Translations under genes and position numbers: made by a program | Notes under the pieces: generated by a model | What the model was told of the DNA's origin: nothing | The model's database searches: none | The model's input: only the letters and a program-made list of their open reading frames with translations | Shown: in pieces, positions 12,098 through 20,349 of the stretch | Layout of the letters: each line of letters starts with the position of its first letter | Numbering within the stretch: position 1 is the first letter of the stretch | DNA from: PALSA-607 sp036510735 | Lineage (GTDB): Bacteria; Actinomycetota; Actinomycetes; Acidothermales; Acidothermaceae | Assembly (NCBI GenBank): GCA_036510735.1 | Contig: DATCDK010000180.1 | Span: 1-22,150 of the forward strand | Length of the DNA: 22,150 nucleotides | Direction of reading: 5' to 3'

Positions 12098-12435
12098 GGT
12101 TGCCGTCCGGTCGCTCGACCAGCCGCGAGCAGGTCTTCAACTTTGCTCTCGATACGCTCGGTGCGCTTCTTGAGGTCAGCGAATCCGTCGGCGAGCTCAA
12201 GCAGAGCGTCGGCGGCATCCGCCAACTTCAGCAACGACGGCAAAGCTTCGGTGATCTGCCCCCACTGTTCGGAGAACTGCACCGCGGCTTTCGTGATCGG
12301 CCAAATGAACTTCCAGATGACCCCGAGGGCGAACACGACGGCGCCGACGATGATGATCCACGCGACCCAGCCGTGGACCGCGACCGAGGGGCCGGAACTT
12401 GTGCCGACGGCGGCTAGGACCGCCTGCAGCATCAT
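12094..12435 (-). CDS. Membrane-anchored coiled-coil protein next to endolysin
   Basis: A 113-aa protein starting with two Met codons at ATG 12435 (ATGA overlap). One strong membrane helix lies at about residues 22-47 (WVAWIIIVGAVVFALGVIWK). A long amphipathic region (LPSLLKLADAADALLELADG, then FADLKKRTERIESKVEDLL) is predicted as a coiled coil. Similar one-TM plus coil proteins lie beside lysins in many actinophages and have been called holin-like or minor structural proteins. The exact role is unknown. Confidence 0.78.
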   Translation of the reverse strand: MMLQAVLAAVGTSSGPSVAVHGWVAWIIIVGAVVFALGVIWKFIWPITKAAVQFSEQWGQITEALPSLLKLADAADALLELADGFADLKKRTERIESKVEDLLAAGRATGRQP

Positions 12436-12947
12436 TTCGCGGTCACGACGATCGGCGTCGTCGCCCAGGACACGGTGACGGGCCGGTTGTGGCCTTCGGG
12501 TGTGTCGACGGCGGCGATGCGCCATGTCACCGACTTCAGCCCCGTCGACAGCAGCCCGTTGGTTCGGGAGACAACCAGCGGCGGCATCGGGTCCTTGAAC
12601 GTGAAGTTCGTGCAGCCCGGTGCTTCCGTCGCGGACGTATCGCCGACGGGCACTGTCGAACCGGGTGGGTCAACCGAAACCCATTCCTTGACGGCGTGGT
12701 ACACGACCGGCTTACTTGAGCGGTTGCAGCGGGTCGCGGTGACCGTCACATCCTGCCCGACGTGGACGGTCGCCGAAGCAACATGCTGGCCGGGGAAATA
12801 CAGGGGGTCGAACGGCTTCGCGGCGAGGTGGGCTATGACGAGCGCACCGAACACTGCGAGAGCCAGCACCACGCAGGAGAGGACCACGAACGCGGTCGTG
12901 ATCGCCCGGTGCCGTCGTGCGATGACCGGAACGGGTGGAGTGGTCAT
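12432..12947 (-). CDS. Single-TM protein with extracytoplasmic beta domain
   Basis: A 171-aa protein with a cytoplasmic basic head (VIARRHRAITT), a long hydrophobic helix at about residues 17-42, and a Val/Thr/Pro-rich beta-type domain (VTVTATRCNRSSKPVVYHAV to the end) with two Cys that could form a disulphide. The topology is N-in, C-out. It lies between tail-decoration genes and the lysis genes with 4-base overlaps on both sides. It might act at the host envelope during lysis or lysogeny. No family recognised. Confidence 0.75.
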   Translation of the reverse strand: MTTPPVPVIARRHRAITTAFVVLSCVVLALAVFGALVIAHLAAKPFDPLYFPGQHVASATVHVGQDVTVTATRCNRSSKPVVYHAVKEWVSVDPPGSTVPVGDTSATEAPGCTNFTFKDPMPPLVVSRTNGLLSTGLKSVTWRIAAVDTPEGHNRPVTVSWATTPIVVTAK

Positions 12948-13252
12948 CCGAGCGGCCTTGCTTGGACGACAAAATATTCGATGTCGACGGCGATCACGCC
13001 AGTAGAAATGATCTGCTCCACATACAAGTCTGCGACCAGGTTCGTCGTGTCCAGCAGGTACGTGTAAACACCCGGACCGACATGCGTGAGCGCCGACAGC
13101 GCGACGGTGACAGGCGCGCCCCGACTGGGGACACCGTAGGAGAACGCACCAGACGACGGATCGGTCGGCACACCGGCTGCTGCGAGTTGGAACGTGAACA
13201 GGAGCTCTTCACCGGCGAACAGGAGCACCGGCGCGTTGATGGTTGCCACCAT
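12944..13252 (-). CDS. Small tail-region protein, paralogue 2 of a tandem pair
   Basis: A 102-aa beta-rich protein starting MVATINAPVLLFAGEELLFTF. It aligns along its whole length with the adjacent 118-aa protein; the shared blocks are GVPTD, GAPVT, YTY-LDTTNL and EYF, at a little over half identity by hand count. The start ATG 13252 shares bases with the upstream stop (TAATG). The immunoglobulin-like alternation of strands suggests a virion surface or fibre-associated domain (inference). Confidence 0.78.
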   Translation of the reverse strand: MVATINAPVLLFAGEELLFTFQLAAAGVPTDPSSGAFSYGVPSRGAPVTVALSALTHVGPGVYTYLLDTTNLVADLYVEQIISTGVIAVDIEYFVVQARPLG

Positions 13253-13608
13253 TAGTACGTGTCTCCATACGTGTCGGTGTAAAGGCCGGGAATGACGATG
13301 ACGCCCCACGGTGAGGGCGGGACTTGGATAATGAAATATTCGACGTCGACCGTGCCTGTTGCGACGATCTGCGCCGCGTAAAGGCCCCCAGCGAGGTTCG
13401 TCGTGTCCAAGGTGTACGTGTAGCCCCCGGCACCGTCGTGCGTCAGCTCCGACAGTGGCAGCGTGACGGGCGCACCAGCGGCGGGGATGCCGTAGGACAC
13501 GACCCCATCTGCCAGGTCGGTTGGTACACCGTCGGCGGCGAGTTGAACGTTGAGGGTGAGGGCGTCGCCGGCGTATAGCAGTATCGGGGCGTCGGCGGTC
13601 GCGACCAT
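13252..13608 (-). CDS. Small tail-region protein, paralogue 1 of a tandem pair
   Basis: A 118-aa beta-rich protein starting MVATADAPILLYAGDALTLN, paralogous to its downstream neighbour. It carries about 20 additional C-terminal residues with an aromatic/Gly repeat (GLYTDTYGDTY). ATG 13608 shares bases with the stop of the upstream fibre gene (TGATG). It is probably a virion decoration or fibre accessory, judged from position and composition only. Confidence 0.78.
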   Translation of the reverse strand: MVATADAPILLYAGDALTLNVQLAADGVPTDLADGVVSYGIPAAGAPVTLPLSELTHDGAGGYTYTLDTTNLAGGLYAAQIVATGTVDVEYFIIQVPPSPWGVIVIPGLYTDTYGDTY

Positions 13609-14621
13609 CAGGTGCCGACTGTGATGGTGATCAGTGCGCTGTACGGTTTGCTGATCGTCGTCCGCCAAATCCCCGGCACGGGGATCACGATGGCCGCGTC
13701 GATGTTGACCGCGGACAAGGTGGCGGGGGCGAGCAGAGACACCGTTGGGGCGCTGGTGACCCCGGCGTAGGTGACCAGCAGGCTGCTGTACGTGTACCGG
13801 GTGTCGTTGTAGGTGACGCCCGTTCCGGTGCCGGTGGGGCTCGCGTTAAGCGTCGCGGTGGATACGAGAGTGGCCGCAGCTGCATGGCCGACGAACCCGG
13901 CCGTTCCGAGCGTCGCTGTCGATACGAGTGACGCCGAGCCGGTGTGGCCGCTGGTGGGTGCACCGAGGTAGCTGCTCGACTGGCTGACGTCGCCACGGAC
14001 CCGGTCGAGGACGAACGTTCCGACGGTGACCGTGTTGTTCCCGGACGGGCCGCAGCGGACGTCGGTGATGTTCGCGGTGCCAGTGTTCTGGCTCGTGAGC
14101 GCGGCGCCGGTAAATAGTGGGCTGCTGCCGTAGGGGGTGTAGAAGTCGACGTTGACGGTGCCGACTGTCGCGCTGACATGCACCCGGAAATCGACCCGGT
14201 ACTGCGTGCCAGCAGTCAGCGCTGTGCCAGACGTCCACACGGTCGTGCCGAGGATTTGCAGGAACGGGATACCGGTCGACGCGGTGCACAGCAGCCGCAC
14301 CAGCGACGTCGAGGACGCCGACGGCCCAGTGCGGGTGTCGAAAAGGTAATCCGGGGCGTTCGGCACGTTACCGAGGTAGGTGAAGAACTCCGACCAGCTG
14401 ATGTCGGCAGTATTGATCGCGAAGTTCGTGTTGATCGACAGCGACGTCGATGCACGGACCAGTTGGATCGCCCGCGCACCGTCGATCGCGTTCGCGGCGG
14501 TGAACGTCGCCGTCCCGGTGCCGGTCTTCGTGTAAGCCGACCCGGAGCTCGCAATCGACGACGTGGTGACCGTCGCGCCGTCGGTGCCGAGGTCGAATCC
14601 GTTATCCCAGGTGATCGCCAT
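13608..14621 (-). CDS. Minor tail / fibre protein
   Basis: A 337-aa protein, Thr/Ser/Ala/Gly-rich with few charges, typical of extended beta structure. Residues 1-210 resemble a lectin-like jelly roll (WDNGFDLGTDGATVTTSSIA, RAIQLVRASTS, QYRVDFRVHV, TVNVDFYTPYGSSPLF). Residues 225-270 contain two related blocks, HTGSASLVSTATLGTAG and HAAAATLVSTATLNASP. A role at the tail tip or in host binding is inferred from its place in the tail operon. TGATG coupling on both sides. Confidence 0.8.
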   Translation of the reverse strand: MAITWDNGFDLGTDGATVTTSSIASSGSAYTKTGTGTATFTAANAIDGARAIQLVRASTSLSINTNFAINTADISWSEFFTYLGNVPNAPDYLFDTRTGPSASSTSLVRLLCTASTGIPFLQILGTTVWTSGTALTAGTQYRVDFRVHVSATVGTVNVDFYTPYGSSPLFTGAALTSQNTGTANITDVRCGPSGNNTVTVGTFVLDRVRGDVSQSSSYLGAPTSGHTGSASLVSTATLGTAGFVGHAAAATLVSTATLNASPTGTGTGVTYNDTRYTYSSLLVTYAGVTSAPTVSLLAPATLSAVNIDAAIVIPVPGIWRTTISKPYSALITITVGT

Positions 14622-14950
14622 CAGCGCACCGGCTTAGCTGGCTTGTTGGCGTGCAGCATCGCCATCTTCGGATGCTGCACAACCTCGTGCGTCACCAAAC
14701 CATGCGGACCCACGAACGGCAACGCGAGCCGCACAACGCTGGGTGCCAGTGGCTCGTCGCCCATCGCCGCGTACCCGAGGGTGGTGGGCCACGCAAAGTT
14801 CCCGGCGCCGAACGACTCACCGTTCCCGACGTGAAGCTCGTGCCACCACGAGTGCCACAGGCCGCCGTGATTCTGGTCAAGGTGGCAGGTGATCGGCTTG
14901 CCATCAGGCGCAGGCTCATCGGGAAACAGGTCGCCGCACAACTCGCTCAT
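14621..14950 (-). CDS. Small Cys/His-containing protein between fibre genes
   Basis: A 109-aa protein. The N-terminal half has CGDLFPDEPAPDGKPITCHL, then DQNHGGLWHSWWHELHVG, a Cys/His/Trp-rich stretch that could bind a metal or glycan. The C-terminal half is non-polar (VVRLALPFVGPHGLVTHEVV). ATG 14950 overlaps the stop of the beta-helix gene (ATGA). It could be a chaperone or structural accessory for the neighbouring fibres; no family is recognised. Confidence 0.72.
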   Translation of the reverse strand: MSELCGDLFPDEPAPDGKPITCHLDQNHGGLWHSWWHELHVGNGESFGAGNFAWPTTLGYAAMGDEPLAPSVVRLALPFVGPHGLVTHEVVQHPKMAMLHANKPAKPVR

Positions 14951-15930
14951 GCGTGCGTCACAATCGAACCGACACCGTCGACGAACGCGTTACCCGACAG
15001 CGTCCCGACCGTGGTCCCGACGAGGTTGATCTGCACACCCGATGCGGTGTGGTGCCCGAACAGGTTGTTCTGGATCGAATCAATGTGGTTCCCCGCGCCT
15101 AGCGAGCCCATGTTGATCGCAATGTAGGCGTAGTCGAACCAGTTGTTGTTCAGGATGATCCCGCTAGTGATCGACGGTGTGGTGTTCCGGTTCCACTGGT
15201 TGCATTGGGAGACGTCCAGCGAGCCGGGGATGCTGTGCTGGCCGCCGTTCCACGTCGAGGCGGTCGCCGTCCCATTGCCCAAGGTCGGGTCAATCCGCCC
15301 GTCGAAGTTGTTGCCGATGACGGTGGAGTTGTTGCCGCCCTCGTACTGCAACGGGTCGGAGTGTGAGGGTCCGTTGCCCTGCGCTGGGTCGGAAACCCAA
15401 CCGGCGTTGCCGTGGCTGTAGCAGCCGAGCAGGTGAACGTTGGTGACGGTGCCGATGTTGCCGCCGTTGTTGTTGTTCGTCGACGCCCGGAAACCGTCAG
15501 TTCCGGCGTGCACGTTGCACCGTTGCGCCGTGTAGTCGTGGCCCATCACGCAGTTCAGGTATGTCTGCGGGACGTCGGGCGCGACCTCGCAGTCCTGCAG
15601 GAGAGCGTTCACGCAACCGGTCCAGCGCATGTCCACGCACGCCCCGGAGGCGTTGGGTGACTGCCCGCGTACGCGGCTGCTGGACACGGTGACATTGCTT
15701 GTTTTGATGTCGATGCCGCCGGTGACATTCATCCCCGAGATCGACGTCCCAGACGTGGTGATCGTGTAGCCGCCCGTATGGGTCGTCAGCGACGTCCCGG
15801 CAGGCACACCGGAGGTGGCGGCGAGGGGCTGGTAGGTGCCGTTCGCGCCGTAAGCCCAGCCACCACCGGGGATGATGACGGCAGGCCTAACTGCGGAGCC
15901 CGCGACCGCCGCGACCAGGACCGGGTGCAT
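14947..15930 (-). CDS. Tail spike-like protein with parallel beta-helix
   Basis: A 327-aa protein. After a short head with a WAYGANGTYQPL segment, residues about 50-320 show the recurring pattern of a right-handed parallel beta-helix of pectate-lyase type: repeats of short hydrophobic strands with Asn/Gly turns, such as GGIDIKTSNVTVSSSRV, NVHLLGCYSHGNAG, GGNNSTVIGNNFDG, SGIILNNNWFDYAYIAINMG and IDSIQNNLFGHHTASGVQ. Such folds occur in phage tail spikes that bind or cut surface glycans. Catalytic residues cannot be assigned by eye. ATG 15930 shares bases with the upstream stop; the open frame before it is shadow. Confidence 0.85.
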   Translation of the reverse strand: MHPVLVAAVAGSAVRPAVIIPGGGWAYGANGTYQPLAATSGVPAGTSLTTHTGGYTITTSGTSISGMNVTGGIDIKTSNVTVSSSRVRGQSPNASGACVDMRWTGCVNALLQDCEVAPDVPQTYLNCVMGHDYTAQRCNVHAGTDGFRASTNNNNGGNIGTVTNVHLLGCYSHGNAGWVSDPAQGNGPSHSDPLQYEGGNNSTVIGNNFDGRIDPTLGNGTATASTWNGGQHSIPGSLDVSQCNQWNRNTTPSITSGIILNNNWFDYAYIAINMGSLGAGNHIDSIQNNLFGHHTASGVQINLVGTTVGTLSGNAFVDGVGSIVTHA

Positions 15931-16406
15931 CAGGCCATCGCCTGACCGAAAATGCCCCCATACCAGTGAGTTCCCCCGAAGCAGACGAACGAGAAAATGT
16001 CGACAGCGCCCGCAGCGGCAGACAGTGTCGGTTTCGTGCCGCCCGCCCACTGCAGAATCGAGCTCGCCGGCCAGGTCACCGTCCGGCCGCCCGTCCCGTC
16101 CTGGATTAGCTGCAGCACGAAGCCCCCCGAGACTGCTGTGGGGAACGTCAGCACGCAGTTCGCGGTCAATGTCAACGCGGTCATCGGGAGCGAGCCGACG
16201 TCGGGCATCGTCTCCGTGGTGCCCGACGATGTGTTCGTGTTGACCGGTGTCGTCCGTAGGTACGTCTCGAGCGCGACGACTTCGCCTGCGTATTGGTCGA
16301 GGACGTCGGCGAGGGTGATACCGCCGCCCATCGACGCACCGGTACCGAGGACGTCTGTGTCAGCTGGGACGTCGAGCGATGCGACGGCGCCCGGGAACGT
16401 CGCCAT
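15930..16406 (-). CDS. Tail fibre / decoration protein
   Basis: A 158-aa protein. Residues 30-50 are a short coiled segment (ITLADVLDQYAGEVVALETY) that could trimerise. The C-terminal 95 residues (LTLTANCVLTFPTAVSGGFV to WYGGIFGQ) have the VLTFP...LQLIQDGTGGRTVTWP pattern seen in C-terminal domains of many phage fibre and capsid-decoration proteins. It is probably exposed on the tail. Coupled by TGATG overlaps. Confidence 0.82.
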   Translation of the reverse strand: MATFPGAVASLDVPADTDVLGTGASMGGGITLADVLDQYAGEVVALETYLRTTPVNTNTSSGTTETMPDVGSLPMTALTLTANCVLTFPTAVSGGFVLQLIQDGTGGRTVTWPASSILQWAGGTKPTLSAAAGAVDIFSFVCFGGTHWYGGIFGQAMA

Positions 16407-16804
16407 CAGCCGAAGCTCGCCGTCAGAGCACCGGACGCAATCGAGAACGTGTCACCGAGTGATGTGGTTTGCGGGACCGTGAGAGCGCCCCACCACACGC
16501 GCTTCGGTGTACCGGCCGAGTCCCAAATCTCGATACCGACGACGGTCGTCGCGGGCATGTTCGTTGTCGTGTTGGTGGCGTTCGTCGCCTCAACGCCACC
16601 GGAAGCCGCAGCCGTGGTGATCGTCTGGCCGCCGGCGGTGTACCCGGCGGATGTGCCGAGCTGCGTGCCGCCTGAGGTCGACGTGCCGTTGGCGGTCATG
16701 TACCGCAACTTCACCGGGGCCGTGACCAAGCGCACCGATGCTGCGGCGCGGTCGAAACACGCGTCAAGCACACTGTTCTCGAAGGTCTGATCCAAGGCTC
16801 CCAT
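16406..16804 (-). CDS. Small tail protein
   Basis: A 132-aa protein starting MGALDQTFENSVLDACFD, then a Thr/Ala/Gly-rich beta region ending with TVPQTTSLGDTFSIASGALT. Very similar N-termini and layout are common in actinophage minor tail proteins that sit beside the fibre genes. ATG 16804 is favoured because it shares bases with the TGA of the upstream 59-aa gene (TGATG); the GTG one codon earlier is the alternative. Confidence 0.78.
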   Translation of the reverse strand: MGALDQTFENSVLDACFDRAAASVRLVTAPVKLRYMTANGTSTSGGTQLGTSAGYTAGGQTITTAAASGGVEATNATNTTTNMPATTVVGIEIWDSAGTPKRVWWGALTVPQTTSLGDTFSIASGALTASFG

Positions 16805-16983
16805 CACGCACCTGCCTTGATGACGTTGGCGCAGTGCTGCGGCTCGTCGAGGTCATGCCAGCAGCCGACCGTCGCGCAACAGGTCTGATGGCGTGTCACC
16901 GTTTCCGTCGGTGCGAGGCGCGTGACGACGATGTGCTTCGGTTCGGTATCGGTCACGCCGCATTCGGCGCATGCAGCCGTCAT
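16804..16983 (-). CDS. 59-residue Cys/His-rich small protein
   Basis: The frame from ATG 16983, with GAAGGA upstream, reads MTAACAECGVTDTEPKHIVV and continues with TRHQTCCATVGCWHD and EPQHCANV. CAEC, CC, CWH and HC give enough ligands for one or two zinc sites (inference). It ends in a TGATG overlap with the next tail gene. Its presence within the tail operon is unusual. A 43-base gap separates it from the preceding tail gene. Confidence 0.68.
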   Translation of the reverse strand: MTAACAECGVTDTEPKHIVVTRLAPTETVTRHQTCCATVGCWHDLDEPQHCANVIKAGA

Positions 16984-17026
16984 GGCAGATTCCTTCGATG
17001 GGAGGGCGAAACGAGGTGAAACAGAG

Positions 17027-18133
17027 TTAGAGCGCGCCGCCTTGGCCTGCGTACAGCGCGGCCAGAAGGTCTGTGCCGATAGCGCCTACGGGTGTGACGG
17101 TGAGGGTGTCGGTGTCGTCGTCGTACGACGTTTGACCGGTCAGGATCTGCAACGGCCCCGGGGCGAGTAGGTGCGAGTGGTCGGGGTTGATGTCGTACAC
17201 GTCGATCAAATGCCCGGCCCGGACGGTGGAGAGGTCAACGGGGCCACCCATCGCCGTCCCGTGCACAACCCGCAACTGCCCGGTTTGCACCGTCAGCGTG
17301 CTCGTGTACGTGGGGTATGCGAGGTTCGCGGTGAGCCAGTTGCTCAGATAGTTCCCGGCCGTGGTGGCGTCCAGGGGGGTGGTGCCTTCCAGGGACGTCA
17401 TGTCGTAGACGCCTTCCAAGTTGCCCCACTTGGCTTGCGCCGCCGGGTTACTCGCGAGGAGCACCCCACCGGAGTACAGGCCGACCGCTTGGGTGAACCC
17501 GGCCAACGTGGGGGTCAACGCTTGCTGCGGGCGTAGGACGTACCTGGCGGTGGTGGGTGGCGCGGCCATCGTGACGGCCTGCAACGGCGACAGGGACACG
17601 ACCAGCCCGAGAGCTTTCCCGACAGTCCCGAACGCCGTATCGAGGTCACACGACCCGGATGCGGCGGTCCCGGCGGTGGGGATCGAGAGTGATCCTGGTA
17701 GTGGGGTGGGAACGGTCCACTGCAAACCGCGGGTCTGCGCGTTGGAAATGATCTCGTCGAGGTTGTAGGCGTTACCGCTGGTTGGGGCGACGGCGATGAA
17801 CCCACCCGATCCGGCTGAGGTGATCGCCACCGAGAACGCGCCGGGGCCCTGCAACTGCCACGGAACCCCACGCGCAGCGGTCGCGAGTTTGCCTTGGAAG
17901 CGGATCGCGCCGCCTTTGACGATCGTCACTTGCCTGCCGAGGTTCAACCCCAGGTGGGAGAGGTTCGGGTCCGCGTTCAAACCGCATGACCAGCTGGAGT
18001 CCCCACCGGGGTAGGTGGTTGTCCACTGCAACCCGGTCACCGTCGAAAGTTCATTCGGGACTAGGCGGTCGAGGAAGATCCGGTTTCCGCCGCCTGGGTC
18101 TTCGGTGTAGACGAGTGCCGGGGTGGTTCTCAT
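17027..18133 (-). CDS. Minor tail protein, tail-hub/baseplate type
   Basis: A 368-aa protein directly downstream of the distal-tail-like gene and overlapping it by 4 bases. It begins with a beta-rich domain (LSTVTGLQWTTTYPGGDSSW, LGRQVTIVKGGAIRFQGKLA), has a helix-rich centre with YNLDEIISNAQTRGLQW, and ends with LLAPGPLQILTGQTSYDDDT, then DTLTVTPVG. The order tape measure, distal tail, tail-associated protein is standard for siphophages, and the domain layout fits a hub (gp37-like or tail-associated) protein. The functional name is inferred from position. Confidence 0.82.
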   Translation of the reverse strand: MRTTPALVYTEDPGGGNRIFLDRLVPNELSTVTGLQWTTTYPGGDSSWSCGLNADPNLSHLGLNLGRQVTIVKGGAIRFQGKLATAARGVPWQLQGPGAFSVAITSAGSGGFIAVAPTSGNAYNLDEIISNAQTRGLQWTVPTPLPGSLSIPTAGTAASGSCDLDTAFGTVGKALGLVVSLSPLQAVTMAAPPTTARYVLRPQQALTPTLAGFTQAVGLYSGGVLLASNPAAQAKWGNLEGVYDMTSLEGTTPLDATTAGNYLSNWLTANLAYPTYTSTLTVQTGQLRVVHGTAMGGPVDLSTVRAGHLIDVYDINPDHSHLLAPGPLQILTGQTSYDDDTDTLTVTPVGAIGTDLLAALYAGQGGAL

Positions 18134-20349
18134 GCTGCGGTGCGCTGACCCAGGTAGCGGTCGTAGTAGGAGATCGTCACATTCACCGGTGCGCCGTCTA
18201 ACGTGTACACGAGTAGGTAGTTGTCGCCAGGGTCGAGTGACATCGCTCCGGACGGCTGCACACCGAGGCCACCGAGCAGCGACACCGCGTCGGTGCGGTC
18301 GGGCATGGTGCCGGCGAACACGCCACCCATGCCGAACGCGGTCGCCTCATCGATCCACACGTAAGGCGCGGGTGTCATCGTCGGCACCCACACGAGGAAC
18401 CCGCGGGTGTCGCACAAGATCACATCTGTGCCGGTGACCGCAAAATCGTAAGTGGTGTTCCCCGCCTGCGATGGGATGTCGATGAGCGGAAGAGTGAGGT
18501 CACCGAAGTCACCCCAACGAGTCCCACCGGCGACCACCGTCGATGTCAACGTGACCTGCTCGACCTGCGTTGTCCCGTTGTATTGGGTGACAACCATCGA
18601 CGCGCCGCCCGCGATCGGGGCGGTGTCGACAGCGATGACGTGGTAGGTGCCGGAGAACGGTGAGGGTGCGGTCGTGGTGGCGTGACCGGCGACAACGCCG
18701 ATCAGGGACGGGGTGTTGATCGACGCCCACGACGGGCCCCGGTAGGCGAGTGTGCCGCTGATCTTCGGCGTCGACGCCCCTACACCGAACACCGTCGAGG
18801 TACCCACGCAGAGCATCACCGCGTCGACGTCATGAAGCTCGCTGACAGCCGAATCTGCGTACATGAGTGAGATTTCGGCAGAGACGGCCGTTGCGGGAGA
18901 TACGACCGTCACGAACGGCCGAACCCAACCGGTCGTCGTGTCGGTGACGCCGCTTCCCTCAGTTGAACCGATGAAGTTGTTCGCGGCGTCGTACCACTGC
19001 AAGCTCACATTCGCGAGCTGCGGTGTCGCCGCCGCGCGGCATGACAGCGACGCCGTGTACTGGGTTGAGGGGGCGACCGCGTACTTGCTGCTCGCCGCGA
19101 ACATCACACCGCCGAAGATGCTCGACAGTTGAAGCGAGTTCGTGCCGTCGACCGCAACCGATGACGTCGTCGACAGGTTGGCGTTGGTGCCGACCCATGA
19201 CCCGACACCGGACTCGAAAGACGCATCAGCGGTTGGGAGAAGGTTGGTGGTGACGCCGCCGCGGTCGAACGCGATACTCGCGGGTGCCTGTGCGTCGCCG
19301 AGGATCCCCGACAGCTTGTACTGCGCCCCGTTCGCCGTCGCCGCCAACGCCGCGAGTGTCGAGTAGGCGCGCAACATCCCCAGGTAGTAGTAGGCGGTCT
19401 GATCGGTGTTCCAGTCGCGGGTCCCCATCCACAACGTCCACGACACGATGCCCGTCAAGTCGATCGTCGCGCCCGACACGTCGAGTGTGGTGTAGAACCA
19501 CACACCGGGCGCACGCGCTAGCTGGTACCAGTTGCCCGTGAACTTCTGTGACGCGCCAGTGGAGTCGGTGAGGCCGACAACGACAGTCATCCCGCCGGGC
19601 TCATCGAGGGACGCGATGGCGACCGTCAGGTTCGTTGCGTCTGACAGATTCCACAACCCGGTGACCGGGCCCACCTTCGCCAACGTCGAGGTGATATGCG
19701 GCGACTCGGTGTAGCCGCCGAGCGACAACTGCATCAGGCCAGGGCCATCGACCGGGGGCGGCGTTGTCTGCTCCGCGTAGACGATCCCCCCGAGCGGACA
19801 AGGGACCAGCGTCAGGTCCAGCCCGTACGGTGTCGTATCCGTTTGGTCCGGGGTCGAATACAGGTACTCGGTGGGTTGCGCGAAGTTCCCCAACTGCACC
19901 GACGTCACCGAACCAGCAATCATCCGCTGCGTGGTGGAACGGGCGAACGGCAACGCGTCCATCGTCACAGTGACGATGAGCACGAGTGGGCTGCCACCCG
20001 AAAACGCGGGGGTCGAAACGTGCCCGCGGAACTTGTCATAGAACACCGGATATCCGCCGTCCGGTGCCCAACGCAGCACATCCGGGGCGACCTGGTTCAC
20101 GAGCTTCCGCAACGCCGACTCAGCCTGCGCCAACGCGAGCGCATTGTCGGCGGCGATCATCACCTGAAAGCTGCACGTCCGGTTATCGGTGAAAGCACCA
20201 GAAACGGCGGAGCCCATCGTCAACTGCGCGGCGACAGTCGTCGTAACTGCTTGCGGGTCACCGAACGACCCGGTTTCGTCGAGCACGTTGTACGGGCCGT
20301 TAACGCCGCCGAGTAGTTCAAGTGTTCCGCCGAGCAGCAGCGAACTCAC
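18130..20349 (-). CDS. Distal-tail-like minor tail protein with carbohydrate-binding module
   Basis: A 739-aa protein directly downstream of the tape measure (GTGA overlap). The N-terminal 140 residues (LGGTLELLGGVNGPYNVLDE, NRTCSFQVMIAADN, FRGHVSTPAFSGGSPLVLIV) fit a distal-tail (Dit) scaffold. About residues 365-525 resemble a CBM4/9-type galactose-binding jelly roll (ASFESGVGSWVG, TNSLQLSSIFGG, TQYTASLSCRA, ATTGW-type strand, HDVDAVML). The last 200 residues are further beta domains. Inserted carbohydrate-binding domains in Dit proteins help dock the tail on wall glycans. Family names are by pattern recognition, not a search. Confidence 0.85.
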   Translation of the reverse strand: MSSLLLGGTLELLGGVNGPYNVLDETGSFGDPQAVTTTVAAQLTMGSAVSGAFTDNRTCSFQVMIAADNALALAQAESALRKLVNQVAPDVLRWAPDGGYPVFYDKFRGHVSTPAFSGGSPLVLIVTVTMDALPFARSTTQRMIAGSVTSVQLGNFAQPTEYLYSTPDQTDTTPYGLDLTLVPCPLGGIVYAEQTTPPPVDGPGLMQLSLGGYTESPHITSTLAKVGPVTGLWNLSDATNLTVAIASLDEPGGMTVVVGLTDSTGASQKFTGNWYQLARAPGVWFYTTLDVSGATIDLTGIVSWTLWMGTRDWNTDQTAYYYLGMLRAYSTLAALAATANGAQYKLSGILGDAQAPASIAFDRGGVTTNLLPTADASFESGVGSWVGTNANLSTTSSVAVDGTNSLQLSSIFGGVMFAASSKYAVAPSTQYTASLSCRAAATPQLANVSLQWYDAANNFIGSTEGSGVTDTTTGWVRPFVTVVSPATAVSAEISLMYADSAVSELHDVDAVMLCVGTSTVFGVGASTPKISGTLAYRGPSWASINTPSLIGVVAGHATTTAPSPFSGTYHVIAVDTAPIAGGASMVVTQYNGTTQVEQVTLTSTVVAGGTRWGDFGDLTLPLIDIPSQAGNTTYDFAVTGTDVILCDTRGFLVWVPTMTPAPYVWIDEATAFGMGGVFAGTMPDRTDAVSLLGGLGVQPSGAMSLDPGDNYLLVYTLDGAPVNVTISYYDRYLGQRTAA

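Noticed and set aside
11001..12218. 405-codon minus-strand open frame through the lysin region
   Set aside because: Its upstream part overlaps the GH25 gene in another frame and is Arg/Pro-rich. Only the last 88 codons, after the lysin stop, are taken as a gene.
13685..14554. Several 110-165-codon frames antisense or out of frame in the fibre gene
   Set aside because: They have low-complexity Arg/Pro/Ser composition and no start context; the 337-aa frame has coupled boundaries.
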